From the NCBI GenBank assembly GCA_013399015.1, contig VWZX01001688.1, positions 4,614,220 through 4,678,219 on the forward strand: a stretch of 64,000 nucleotides of DNA, given 5' to 3'. Position numbers and translations under genes: made by a program. The notes under the pieces are model-generated. The model saw only the letters and a program-made list of their open reading frames with translations. It searched no databases and was not told the DNA's origin. Positions within the stretch are counted from its first letter, which is position 1, and each line of letters begins with the position of its first letter. Positions 24,728 through 36,541 of this stretch are shown one piece after another. This stretch comes from Galbula dea. Its lineage: Eukaryota; Chordata; Aves; Piciformes; Galbulidae.

Positions 24728-25430
24728 ATACTTGGTTAAAACTGCAATGTTTTTCCTGCTACTGACTTACTTTGTTGACTGCTCTTAGAGAAAATGCATA
24801 CAGAGGAGTATGCTGCATCAGTTTCTCGTTAGGTTTCTTTATCATTGTATGTAGATGATCATTCTCTCTTTTTCCTCTTTCAAAGCCTAAGAGAAATTAC
24901 AATTATTTTACAGCATACTGTTGATACTATTCTGTGGCTTCTGCACCATAACAATGCCAAGGGCAATGCTACATATATAAAATGATAACGAGATAGGTTC
25001 TCTCTGGCCAGAAAATGTTTAAGTTCAAAAATGTATCAAGGAATTGTTTTGTCTTGTCTTAAAGCACAAGATGATACTGCACTAACCTTTTTTATTTTTG
25101 AAAAAAGACTTTGTTAACAGTTTATTGCACATGCCTCCTTTTGGAAATTGTTTATAAGTACAGTATTGTGGCATTTTGTGTTTGCTGGAAATTCAGACCA
25201 GAAAGTCAGAGATAATTCTCCATTACTGCATATCTCAAATAACTATAATTGTTCCAGCAACCAAATTACTATGTCTTCGGTGAACAAGCAGATGTTATTA
25301 AGAATTTAATAAACAATCCTGTTAATGATGCACACCATAAGAGAATCCTTTGTTCATTTTATTTAGTTGGCTCTAAAACAGTACCAAGGAGCAGGAAACT
25401 GTGGTGATTGAAGTGTACAATAAATTTTAT
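24728..25430 (+). other. SPO11: SPO11 3' UTR and poly(A) signals
   Basis: After the TGA the sequence is AT-rich and non-coding. Canonical AATAAA signals occur at 25308-25313 and 25419-25424, each followed by GT/T-rich sequence. The transcript therefore probably ends between about 25330 and 25450, a few hundred bases before the RAE1 promoter region. Confidence 0.65.
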
Positions 25431-25689
25431 GTGAGGAAACCAGATTGTGAAGAAAATACTTCCAAAATTGATCATCAGCATGGATCTTACAGATAATGTT
25501 TTCGATAGACTTACCCAGTTGGGGTTTTTCTACTACAGCTCCACCAGTATTAAATTCAAATTTAATTAAAATTCCTTTTTCTGTACTGCACAGTAATGTT
25601 ACTACCTATGAGAGTGTCCAGGCACACAATCTAGATCGAGAGCAGACACCAGGTCACTCTCTCAGCAGATGCAGTGGCAGGGGGTAGAG

Positions 25690-26780
25690 TCCTTACCGCG
25701 GGAGCATCCGATTAACACAACCAGCCCACGTACGGTTCAGGAACCTCGCCATGCCTGGCCTGAAGAGAGGCTTTATTGGCATAAACGAGTGAGTACCCGA
25801 AACTGTGGGAAGTACTACTGGGGCAGTATTCTACCGAAAGCTAACACTATTTGAAGTTAAACAAGTGAAGCTTCCCCATGCTGCAGTAGCTTTGTTTAAT
25901 GCCACTGTAACACCCGAGAGAAGCCGAATACATTTTGATCCCCGACGTCAAACACCCTCTTCGCAAAATCCATCGCAGCACTATAAACGTCACTGCTCAG
26001 CTGAGCCAGCCTCTCACAACGCGGGGAAAGAAAACCTAACTCATTCTTTTTCTTCCCTTAACGGCAGCGCCGCGGAGGTGCCCGGAGGGCCGAGGGGAAC
26101 TCAGCAGCCGCGAGCACAACCCCATCAGGTTAGGCTCTTTCTGGCAAGGAGACACGCGAAGACCACCTCAACTAAAACCCAACACCACCCTCCCCCTCCA
26201 ACCCATTCCCTGCGCTTATCCTCACATGTACCTCTTCCGGGGCCTACCAGCCCCACCCCGACCCTCCTGGTCAGGGCGCAGGCGCCGCCACCGCGTCGCC
26301 GGCCGTGGAGCCTGCGCATATGGACGCGGCCTGTACCGTGCTGTCGTTGTGTTAGGTGGTGGGTCGTGTCGCTGGAGGTAGTGGGCCGGAGCGGGCTTTT
26401 CATACAGGTGAGCGTGGCTTGGCGCTGGGGTTCACTCTCTGCTCTCGGACTGTCTCGTTCCGCCTTGTCTGCGGCTTTGCTTAGCCCCGCTCCGACGGAT
26501 CTCCCCTAACGGCCTCTCCTCGCGGTTCTACTGTCAGGGAAGCGGGACCCCAGGAAGACGGCACGTCCTCGCTTTCTGGTTGTTCTGGCTGCCTTGCGGG
26601 GCCGACTGCAGGCAGGGACATGGGGATGGGGCTAGCTAGGGCATGTGCCGGAGCGGGAGTACCTCGCAGGGGAGAGGGAGCAGTGGGGGGGAAGAAGGGA
26701 CTGTGCAGAGCACGGACGTCCCTGGGGCGCTCTGGCTCCTGCAGCCCAGCGGTGACGAGGACAGTTGAGGGTTGCTAGGT
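25690..26780 (+). promoter_or_regulatory. RAE1: RAE1 CpG-rich promoter region
   Basis: CpG density rises sharply here compared with the SPO11 3' region. Recognisable promoter motifs are CTTCCGG (26234-26240, ETS/GABP type) and GCGCAGGCGC (26276-26285, perfect NRF1 palindrome). Both are common in TATA-less housekeeping promoters. The first RAE1 exon ends at 26407. The exact transcription start cannot be read from sequence. Confidence 0.7.
26290..26407 (+). other. RAE1: RAE1 non-coding exon 1 (5' end approximate)
   Basis: A strong donor (ACAG then GTGAGC) follows position 26407 inside the CpG-rich region. The next acceptor (TGTGTGCAG, before 26994) opens the exon holding the RAE1 ATG. The 5' boundary is a guess based on the NRF1/ETS motifs just upstream. 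Confidence 0.55.
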
Positions 26781-27006
26781 GACGATTAGAGATGTATTCC
26801 CGACAGCGGTGGAAGGTTGGCCAACCAGGAGACTAAAGGGATCCAATAACAACGGAAAATGTGATTTTTAAAAAATTGTGTATTTTTGTATCTTTGGGCC
26901 CCTTCTAGGCCGGGTGAGGGTTGTTAGTTTGATGTGTGCTTTGGGATGCTTGAGGGCCTTGCAGGTCTCAGTAGGCCTTTTCCTTGTGTGCAGGAGGCGG
27001 AAGAGG

Positions 27007-30000
27007 ATGAGTCTGTTTGGATCAACATCAGGGTTTGGTACTGGAGGTACCAGCATGTTTGGCAGTACAGCTGCAGATAACCATAATCCAATGAAGGTAT
27101 GTACATTAGTCCCTATGGGAACCACTGTCCTTCTGTGGTTGAACGTGTTATAGTTGTACTGATTAATTCATCCTATAGAAGTAATAGAATTTCAGTGCAC
27201 AGTTGTCACATGTGGCTAATTTTGTTTTGTCTTCTGATTTTTAAGGATATTGAGGTAACGTCCCCACCTGATGACAGCATATCTTGCTTAGCGTTTAGTC
27301 CACCAACACTGCCGGGTAATTTCCTCATTGCAGGATCATGGGCAAATGATGTAAGTACTCACAGTCAGTCCTACAGGTGAATAAGCTGGGGTCATAGGTG
27401 CCTAAATCTGCAAACTATGATCTTGAAAACTTGTGCCAGGGCACCTGAAAAATCGTTATTTTAGAACTGCAGAATTTGGCTCTGGTGCCAAGTTTAATAT
27501 AGCTGAGCTGCTTCACCAGAGAGAAGTTTAGTTGTGATCTTTAGGTAAGTCATTCCTCTGCCTGTGTGTTTTAAACTTCACCTTGGAATATGCAATAGAT
27601 TTTTCTTATTCCAACTTGTTTGGGTTTTAGCTTAATTTTCTTTCACGATTGGGCTAACACAGTAATGCTTTGTCCAGTAAAAGAACCATGAATGCAGTGG
27701 GAACTCATGCTGTTTGACAGGGTAGTCTCAAAAAGATTAAGTTCCTATAAGCTTATTGAATTTTGTTTGGGTTGAAGGGCAAGATCTCAACTGAGCAAAC
27801 AGGAGGGGAAGACAAACATGAGTGCATTTTTTAACTGTTCTGTTTAGTTTGTTGGTTTCTTCTTAGCTGACAGTTAAAGGTTCTCCAGGAGAGCAGCAGG
27901 AGGTGTTACGTAAGGTACTTTTGAGGTGGGATGAAGTCATGGGATTGAGTTGTGGCTCTAGAGATAAAAGGAACATAATTGGAGAAAATAAGATTTCACT
28001 AGTTCTCAAAAAAAGCTTGTTTATAGTCATGCTTTTTGTTGGATATACTAGAGCTGGGGTCTTCAAGAAGATAAGTCTTTTAATTATACACTTCTCTGGT
28101 TACAGGTTCGCTGCTGGGAGGTTCAAGATAATGGACAGACAATTCCAAAGGCTCAGCAGATGCACACAGGGCCCGTGCTAGATGGCTGCTGGAGTGATGT
28201 ATGTTCCTGTTGAAAAAGAAATAAACACTTTTTAGCAAAACCCTAAGTAAGCTGGCATATGGTCAAGCAGACATGAGTGTCACATGTAGGTGCAGCCCAT
28301 GAGTATTGTATGGACTTATGTTAGTGTCAGTATGTGCCAAGCATGCCCTAATTGCATAGACTAACAGTGAATCATAGACTACTTCAAGTTGGAAGAGACT
28401 GGTAAGGATCATCATGGGCATAAGAAGAGTAAAAGTGAGTTTACAAGTGAAACCGTGTTTAAAACTAGATAATAGCTAGCACAGTTTTCTCTTTTACAAC
28501 ATACAGTTGTCAATAAATTTCCATTTTTAGGTTTCTTCTTTGCCTTGCAATCTCTGTATATATTACATTAATGTTATGCTGTTACTAGAAGAGGATGAGA
28601 CTTGACAGTTTTCTAAAAGACTGGATGATAGAGCTGTTTAATCTTTTGGCTTTATTTTTGTTGTTTTTTTAGGATGGGAGTAAAGTATTTACTGCTTCCT
28701 GTGATAAAACTGCCAAAATGTGGGATCTCAACAGTAATCAAGCTATTCAGATTGCACAAGTAAGCAAGCAAGCCCCAGGCTATTAGGTGTCTTTTTCTTT
28801 TCCTTTTCTGTTATTACTAAAAGCTACCTTTATTAGCAAATTAAGCTAACATTTAGTGCTTCTAAACTAGATACTGCTATGTGGAGAAGAGGTTGTAGAG
28901 AGCTTTTTGTATTTTTGAGGTAATGAAGTGCACATGAATAGGGAGGCCTGCAATCAAAGTGAATAATTTGTGCAACTGTTTCCTCTATTCTACTTGAGAG
29001 AGTTCTTTTTGTTGTTGCTGTGATCTCACTAAGTCACCCTTCTGCATTATGGGGGGGAATTAAGAAACCAGTGAATTCACTTTCACAAATAGCAACTTTG
29101 TGCTGCAGCAGCAAGAGGGATTATAATTTACATTCTCAATTCAGAAGTGAATGTCTGTATGTATAATATGTAGCTATGGTGACTGAAATGAGTTACCAGT
29201 TGTAAAATTTAAGAAAAGTTAGAGCTTTTAATGATTGCTTCTTTTATCTTATTTGAGGTGATAGAATTCTGATTCTCAGCTTTGGTTTTAAGATGTGGTT
29301 GGTAGAATTAACAAAGGCCTTTCTTCTCTAGCTTTTGCAGAAGAAGCTGGGGTTTTATATTAGTTTGTAATAAATAATGTACTATATTAAAGTGCTGATT
29401 TTTAGCATGATAGATGATATCCTTTATAAATAAATAAATTCCTGCTGTTCATAATTTTTCTTACTCCTGTGACCATCTTCCTATATAGGGTGACTTGATT
29501 GTAGCTTTTTGTGCCAGGAGCTGCTTTTTTCTTAGGTGGGTGATTTTACAGCACTGAACAATACTGGATATCCTAACTGCTGTGACTGAAATAATGGATC
29601 ACTTTTCCTGAATGGATAAAAAGTGTAAATACATACAGAAAATAGGAGGGGCATAAACAAGAAATGTGGACTGTTACCTTAGTAAATGTATGTGTGTTTG
29701 TCTTTTTTTTTTCTTTAGCATGATGCTCCCGTGAAGACTATCCATTGGATTAAAGCACCAAATTACAGCTGTGTGATGACAGGAAGCTGGGATAAAACTT
29801 TGAAGGTATGATTTTTACCTGAATAAATGGACACAAAGCATGCTAGTGATCTGGATGTGAAAATGTTTTTGTGAAATGAAAAAAATTTATTAAACACTAA
29901 AGTAAAAACCAGATGAATGAAATAGCCTCATTTCACAGAGATTTGCAGTATTCTGATTATAAACAAACCAGAAACAACTTGGTACCAACTGCATTCTCTT

Positions 30001-33000
30001 TAGTAAAGTAATTTAAATGGTGTAGCCTCAATTCCAGGCATAAGTTTGTTCATTTTTCTGTTTCCATCAGTTCTGGGATACCCGCTCACCAACACCCATG
30101 ATGACACTGCAGCTCCCCGAGAGGTGTTACTGTGCAGATGTGGTAAGCCATGATATATGATAAACAAGTGTCAGCTGGATGTTTGGGAGTATGAATAAAC
30201 TGGCAGTCTTTGAGGCTTCTGTAGATTAACAATAAATACTGTTAGTAGAGAATCAAAGAATAGTATTTGATCTCTGTGTGATTTTTAGCAGTTAAACATA
30301 AATTGATTTTCTTGATCAGGCTCTGGCAAATGGGTATTGGCATCATATGTAACACACTTAGTGTCCTTCTAACATCACAAAAACAAGTCAGCACTAGGAC
30401 TGACCCACCTTCATTTTTGGGTGAATTTGCATTAGCACTGTTGTGATTCACATGGGAAGGGTCAGCTAGTAATTGGAAAATTTTTGGTATGTTTAATTTC
30501 TGAGTGGCAGGGAAGAACTGATAAGTTTTATTTGAAGATACAAATGTACTTCATTCTTCCTCTTCTTTCCCTCCCTCTCTTCCCCCTAGAATGTAGCCTT
30601 AATTCCTTTAACAAAATAATAAATAGAATTCTCTGTTGTGCTATTAACACAAGTATCTCTCTTCCAACCTATTTTACAACCTTTTCCAGGTTCATCCTAT
30701 GGCTGCTGTGGCCACTGCAGAAAGGGGTCTGATAGTTTATCAGTTAGAGAATCAACCTTCTGAATTCAGAAGAATAGAATCTCCTCTTAAGCACCAGGTA
30801 AAAGATTATATTTATTACAAGAGCATTTATGCAGACAGGTAAAATTCTGGGCATGCCATTTTTTTGGTAAAAGCAGAGAGTGTTTCAAGACCAAAGTACT
30901 TTATCTTGGTGTGGCACGTGTCCAGAGTTTTAGAAATGTAAATACTGTGGGGGAAATTCTCAACAGAATTTTACCAATCTCTTGACCTTGGTTGTGGTTT
31001 TGCTTTATTTTGCATTGTTGTATGTGGTATTTTTTTGTCCTTGTGGAAAACAGAGAGCATTCAGAAAAGCTGAGCCTCAGGCCTCTGTCTAAACTCCTCT
31101 CTATCTGTCTCAACTTCAGCATCGCTGTGTTGCTATTTTTAAAGACAAAGTCAACAAGCCTACTGGATTTGCCCTTGGAAGTATTGAAGGAAGAGTAGCC
31201 ATTCATTATATCAATCCCCCAAATCCGTAAGTGTTATCCAAAGCATCCTTCATTGCTTAGTTTACAGTGAGGAAAGGAAGAAGACTTAATTTTTGCTTGT
31301 TTTTTTCTTGATCTCCTCAGTGCCAAAGATAATTTCACTTTTAAATGTCATCGCTCCAATGGAACAAACACATCAGCACCTCAGGATATCTATGCTGTAA
31401 GTATTCAGCAGGTACCACTAGATCATTCCTGTGTGACCTTATCTAAGGTGTCCTGCTTTGGCAGGGGGATTGGGCTTGATGATCTTTCTAGGTCCCTTCC
31501 AACCCCTAACATTCTATGATTTGTACAGGGCAGAAAACATTTCTTGCTGTAAAATGAGCTATGAAAAGCCCCTTGACCTTTTGTCTTGTCCACAGTTATC
31601 TTGGACGTGTGCTTAAAGAGCACTAAGAGGAAAGACAAGGTTTTGTACTTCCTTTATAACAAGCAGCAGATCAACCATTCATTGAATCATCTTGGAAATG
31701 ACACTTATTAATTTTGGTGATTGAAGAAATGCTTAATGTATTTGTGTAATGAGATTATGCACTGAATTTTTAGGTACTACAAAAAAATGATGCTCTCCTT
31801 GTTGCTTCAGTGTTTTGGTTTTTTTCCCCAGTGGACATAGCTGAAAACATTTAAAAAAAAAAAAGTAAATTAAGAATTATATTTACTTGACAAAAATCTT
31901 TCCTGTATATTTATTCTCTCAGGATTCAGCATGTGTCTGGTGGTTTACCTAGTGTATTTATGATTCTGCAGGTAAATGGGATAGCATTTCACCCTGTCCA
32001 TGGGACTCTTGCAACAGTAGGATCTGATGGTAGATTCAGCTTCTGGGATAAGGATGCGCGAACAAAGCTAAAAACATCAGAACAACTTGACCAGCCAATA
32101 TCTGCCTGTTGTTTCAACCATAATGGCAATATATTTGCATATGCTTCCAGTTATGACTGGTCAAAGGTAAGAAAGGCTTAGACTTACACCTGCACTTGAC
32201 AACCAAGACTGTCTGTTACGTGAGGCTGTCACTGTTCTTAGTAAATAGTAGCTGAGTCTTTCTAATTTCACAGGCATGCAAGAGAGCTAAGGTTGGTTTA
32301 GACATCTGATGAACTGAAGCAGTGCATTCTTTGGGTTTTAGGTTCAGTGGGATAAGGTGGTTAGATGATGCTATTTTTGCAAATGTGGATGAGCAAAATG
32401 TGAATGTCATGACTTATTATGATTGCACACACACATTCTTCTGTGGGGGGTGTCATGGGGCAGTGTGGCAGCCTAACAGGTTCCCACACATCTCTTTGAG
32501 AAGTACACCTCTGTCTCTTCTGCAGATCAACTTTAAAAAAAGCTGTGACTGTGCTTATAAACACTTAAACCTGTGTTTGAATGCCATAGTCTAAGTTTCC
32601 AGTACCATTCAGTGCAGCTTGTTGGTAGCACTTATGATGTGCTACCAATATACAATAATTATATAGCTGCAGCAGAATCACAACAAACCATAATACATGG
32701 AGAATCAGTATTTCCTAATAGTTTAAGAAGAGGCTAAAGTAGCAAAGTTGACATGTGACTGATTTTGAATGCTTTTGAATTGGTGGGTAATATTCCTTGT
32801 GTTTTTGACTGAAATGAATGCAGGAATCATACAGAGAAACTTGATTGCATGCCACAAGGAGAGCAAAATGTTAATGTACTGCATTGTGTCTATTCATCTG
32901 GATGCTGCCTGAAGTAAAATAACTTTTATTAGATGCTTGGGCAGATTAATTCTTCAGTTCTAAATGCTTGGGTAGAATGCAGTGGTAGATATGCATCAAG

Positions 33001-33710
33001 GTATCCATTGGATTTGTAAACAATTTGATCCTAAATTTCCTCTCTAGAACTGTCTGTCAAGTGGAGTTGGTAGTTTTCAAGTTGTGTGTTGGACTTTAAT
33101 AGCTTTATTAATGTTTACTCTCCCTGATATGAATACTTGCATATTGATTCAGTCATGTGCATGTAAATAATGTCAGTAGGCAAAATAGTGTATTTGCATC
33201 TGCAGTTAGGGAACAGAGATATCTTTGGAGTTGTTTGTAGAACTTGGGATTCACTTTGAAAAGATGTGACCTTATTTCATTTAAAAGATAGAAAATCTAA
33301 AGTGGAAAAAAAAAGGCTAAAAAAATCCTGTTGAGCTCCTATGCTGCATCTGTACAGTAGATTTTAGAGGTATGTGGTTATTTTTCTATGAAAAGTTCTT
33401 TTATGTATTAAAAATGGCTAAAGGTCCCTTCAATTTTACTTCAGATGCACAGTTCTTTTAATTACTTGTCCAATCCATCAGTGTTGTCCAATATCTGTTC
33501 TTAAAGACTTGAAGATTGAAACTTCTTGAACCAAACTACTGGATTATTCATATTCTTAAATGTTTAGGTAATGCTGATATTTCTTCTTTGAAGAGAGTAA
33601 ATACAGATTATTTTTCTTTTTAGGGTCATGAATTTTATAATCCACAAAAGAAAAACTACATTTTTCTGCGAAATGCAGCAGAGGAGTTAAAGCCCAGGAA
33701 CAAGAAGTAG
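27007..33710 (+). CDS. RAE1: RAE1 mRNA-export WD40 protein (11 coding exons)
   Basis: RAE1 is a seven-bladed WD40 beta-propeller that binds the GLEBS motif of NUP98 and BUB1. It works in mRNA export at the nuclear pore and in spindle checkpoint control. Coding exons: 27007-27096, 27246-27350, 28106-28198, 28673-28759, 29719-29805, 30071-30142, 30690-30797, 31120-31226, 31321-31396, 31972-32166, 33624-33710. All junctions are GT/AG and in phase. They total 1107 nt, or 368 residues, the same length as human RAE1. WD signatures are visible at KMWD (residues 111-114), FWD (155-157) and FWD (299-301). The C-terminus is ELKPRNKK. The start is the ATG after GAGG in exon 2 ([11 protein letters not shown]), matching human MSLFGTTSGFG. 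Several exons encode single propeller segments in phase 0. The gene is nearly identical to its mammalian counterpart and shows no defect. Confidence 0.97.
28369..28414 (-). mobile_element. Short CR1 3'-end fragment in RAE1 intron, reverse orientation
   Basis: AATCATAGACTACTTCAAGT followed by TGGAAGAGACTGGTAAGGATC is the reverse complement of the typical CR1 tail (GATCATCT...GTCCCTTCCAACC...ATTCTATGATT). Confidence 0.65.
31412..31526 (+). mobile_element. CR1 LINE 3' end in RAE1 intron 11
   Basis: It contains GGGCTTGATGATCTTTCTAG, GTCCCTTCCAACCCCTAACA and a terminal ATTCTATGATT, the diagnostic CR1 3' end. It starts about 15 bp after the exon ending at 31396. Confidence 0.9.
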
Positions 33711-34945
33711 TGAGTGTAAGTCTGACTTGTGTTACTCTACTGTTTTTCTGCCATTCCTGCCTCTACTCCACTGCTCTTCTGCCATTTGTGCCCTGTTGCA
33801 CCATGGTTCAGTCAACTTGGAATCGCGAACATTTAGCAGGAACTGTAAAAACGACATTCAGTGTATTCCAACTTGGGGGATTAGATGTTCCAATGTGTCT
33901 AAGAAAGAGAGGCTCATCTGCACATGACTTAACCCTTGTCTGTTCCACAGCACTAATCAAATTGCAGCAAAATCTACATCTGGGCTAGACATTCCTGCTT
34001 AGAAGTGCAACCATTTGTGTCCATGGGTTTATTTTATTAGTACAACATTAAAATAGGTTAACTATATTTTCTGGAGAAGTTGTATAAATACTGTATTTTT
34101 TGTTAAGTACTTGAAGAATTGCAAGTAATTCTTCTCAAATGAGACTTGTTACTACTTGTTATTCAGGGGTTCTTTCATTGCTTTCTGGTTTCTAAAATGG
34201 AAATACTGTCTGCTGTTTGCCACGAAGAAATGCCTTGTAAGTTGTTTTCCCTCATTTGTTGGCTGAATTTGATAGGTAGGTAAGTGGCCAACAGCAGTGA
34301 CAGAAACTCAAGACAGAAGATGGGTACAGTGCAAATTTGATTTTAGTTTCTTTTTATCCTCCAGCAATGGGCATGACTACTTTAGAGCCAATTAACAATC
34401 ATACTTATTGTAGTTCAGAGGGGAAACTGTCAGTTGTGCCAAGTGTAGTAATATGAGCAAACCATTAAAGGGTTTGGTTTTGTTCGTGACCAAACCAATG
34501 TACGCGAAATACTCATGGCCTAAACTGCTTTAAAACTGACAACTTATAGAGTTAAGAAAGAGATGTAAAAAGAACCAACTTTTAACATGTTTTTGTCCCT
34601 TAACAGGGGTTTCTGGACTGAAAAAAGTACCCATTTTTGTATTAACTAGAAAATAGTGCTGGTGAGTTTCATCCTGATCAAAAATGCTGTGAAACAAAAG
34701 AAGTGGGTCTCTTTCTGACTTGAATCTACCACTGTTTACTTTTAACTAGCTGGTTGTATACATGCCAAAGTTTTCTTTTTAGAAGTGAATAAACTATTGT
34801 TTGATAATGACTAAATAAAAGTGGGGAGGTGCATGTGTAGAGATACCTGTCATACTGTACAAATTCTCTGGAAAACTGTATTGTGTAACACTTATGGTTA
34901 TGGACTCATGCTACATTTCAAATAAAATTTTTACTAAATTTCTTT
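33711..34945 (+). other. RAE1: RAE1 3' UTR and poly(A) signals
   Basis: AT-rich sequence follows the TAG. AATAAA signals occur at 34788-34793, 34814-34819 and 34921-34926. The first two are 26 bp apart, which suggests alternative 3' ends. The UTR would be about 1.1-1.2 kb. Confidence 0.65.
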
Positions 34946-36379
34946 TTTATATTCAGAAGCTCTATTATAATAACATGAGCAAAGTGCTGTGCCTTACTTC
35001 TAAAAGCAGCTACTTGTCCTTTGCCTCTGGATACTAAGTTTGGCCAAAATATGTTTTCATTAGGAAGCCAGCACTGCTAAGTCTCTTGTTTGGTAATAGT
35101 GTTCTGTTACTATGTTGAATACTGTTCTGAATTCTCCTGTTGGATTCAATTTCTTTTTACCTGTCAGTTTCAGAATTATTTAGTCATCACATTAATTGTT
35201 CAGACTAATTATTGAAGGGCTTATTTTCCATTAAGTTGCTCTGCACATTAGGCATACTCAGTTGGGAGTTTGTTTTCTGTCACCCAAGTTAAGAGAATGC
35301 ATTGGCAAGTTACTCCTCCCTGGAGTTATTGTGAGGTTCTCTTGTAAAGTACACACAGCTGTCTCCCTTCAAGCATCAAACATCTAGTGAGAGCTTATTC
35401 ACCCACAACTGTTTGCACACGTTCTGGAAGCATATCAACTTGCTAATCTATGGCAGATACCTGTCCAAAAGGCATGAGTGAAGTAGAGTGAAAGATTCTA
35501 ACACTTGGACAGAAAGCTAACCACAGGAATGCTAGATTTATGAAATAACTCATTTTCATTCATTTCTTTGAAAGTTTGCTGTCAATGTTTGTGTTTTATT
35601 GCATCAAAATAATCTTTGGCAGAAGAGCAACTCAGTTAAGTTCTCCAAAATGGGGATATTTGATAAATATTTTCAGATAAGCTGTCCTAACCTTCCTTCT
35701 GGTAACCTCACGTCAGTGGTCTTGCATTGCATGTTGGCTTAATAAGGTGTATTTCAGAGAACAAGCAATTGACAAAGTTTTTCTGCTCAAGCCTTTCACA
35801 AATGAAAGCAGGACATGTCTGCACAAGGGCAAGCAGTCAGGCAGAGTACTTTAATGTACCATCTGTTAGATGGAATGCAGTAAGTGAATTGGTTGAGTAC
35901 TCCAGCCTAGCTCCTAAGCTAGGAAAATGGGTTAGTTTGGGTCATTCTTCAGAGAAGCATGGATTTGGGATAGACATGAGGTTAAATGTATATGGGAAAA
36001 CTCAGTAAAACGATTGCTTAGGCTTGGTTCAATTTAATTGTAATTGTGTTGTTTGCACATGAGGTGTTTGGGCAACTCTCCATGACAAGGAATTTTGTCT
36101 AACCAGTCTCAAAACAGTCAATGCTATCTGTCTATCAGTATGATAGAAGCCACTTCTTTTCTGTTTGCTTTTCTGCTGTTGCTGTTTGTAGAGATGAACC
36201 TGAGCAAAATGAAATCTTAAGGTTTATGCTGTTACGTTTTTTACATCTCCAGATTCACTAGCTAAATGTCATTTGCAGTCTGGGATAGGACTTAACCTAC
36301 CTTCTTTCAATAGTTTTGGTGGAGATTCACTGTGAATGCAATTTCCCTTAGGTGGTTCAGCTTGCCAGGCAGGTGAGAA

Positions 36380-36541
36380 TCACCCTCTAGTGCTGCAACA
36401 CAAAATAACGAATGGAACAAATTCAAAATAAAACAAATTCCTTAATAAAATTTTTTACACTAGCAATTAGAGAGTGCACAAAACGCTCAGCTGAGCAATT
36501 TAAAGCTGTTGCAGTGAATCTGACGTTCCAGCAGATGGCAG
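36380..36541. promoter_or_regulatory. CTCF-like motif pair
   Basis: The + strand sequence 36528-36541 (CCAGCAGATGGCAG) matches the CTCF core CCASYAGRKGGCRS at all 14 positions. On the minus strand, 36380-36393 (GCACTAGAGGGTGA) matches 11 of 14. The two are about 145 bp apart and point in opposite directions. The motif match is seen; binding is inferred. Confidence 0.4.

Larger units (their letters stand above)
26408..33623 (+). other. RAE1 introns
   Basis: Introns are 26408-26993, 27097-27245, 27351-28105, 28199-28672, 28760-29718, 29806-30070, 30143-30689, 30798-31119, 31227-31320, 31397-31971 and 32167-33623. They hold two CR1 fragments (28369-28414 and 31412-31526; separate entries). No other gene was seen. 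Confidence 0.8.

Noticed and set aside
25805..26509. 234-codon + strand open frame across the RAE1 promoter
   Set aside because: The frame runs through GC-rich promoter DNA, the RAE1 first exon and its donor. It has low-complexity Pro/Arg/Ser composition and no family resemblance. High GC explains the lack of stops.
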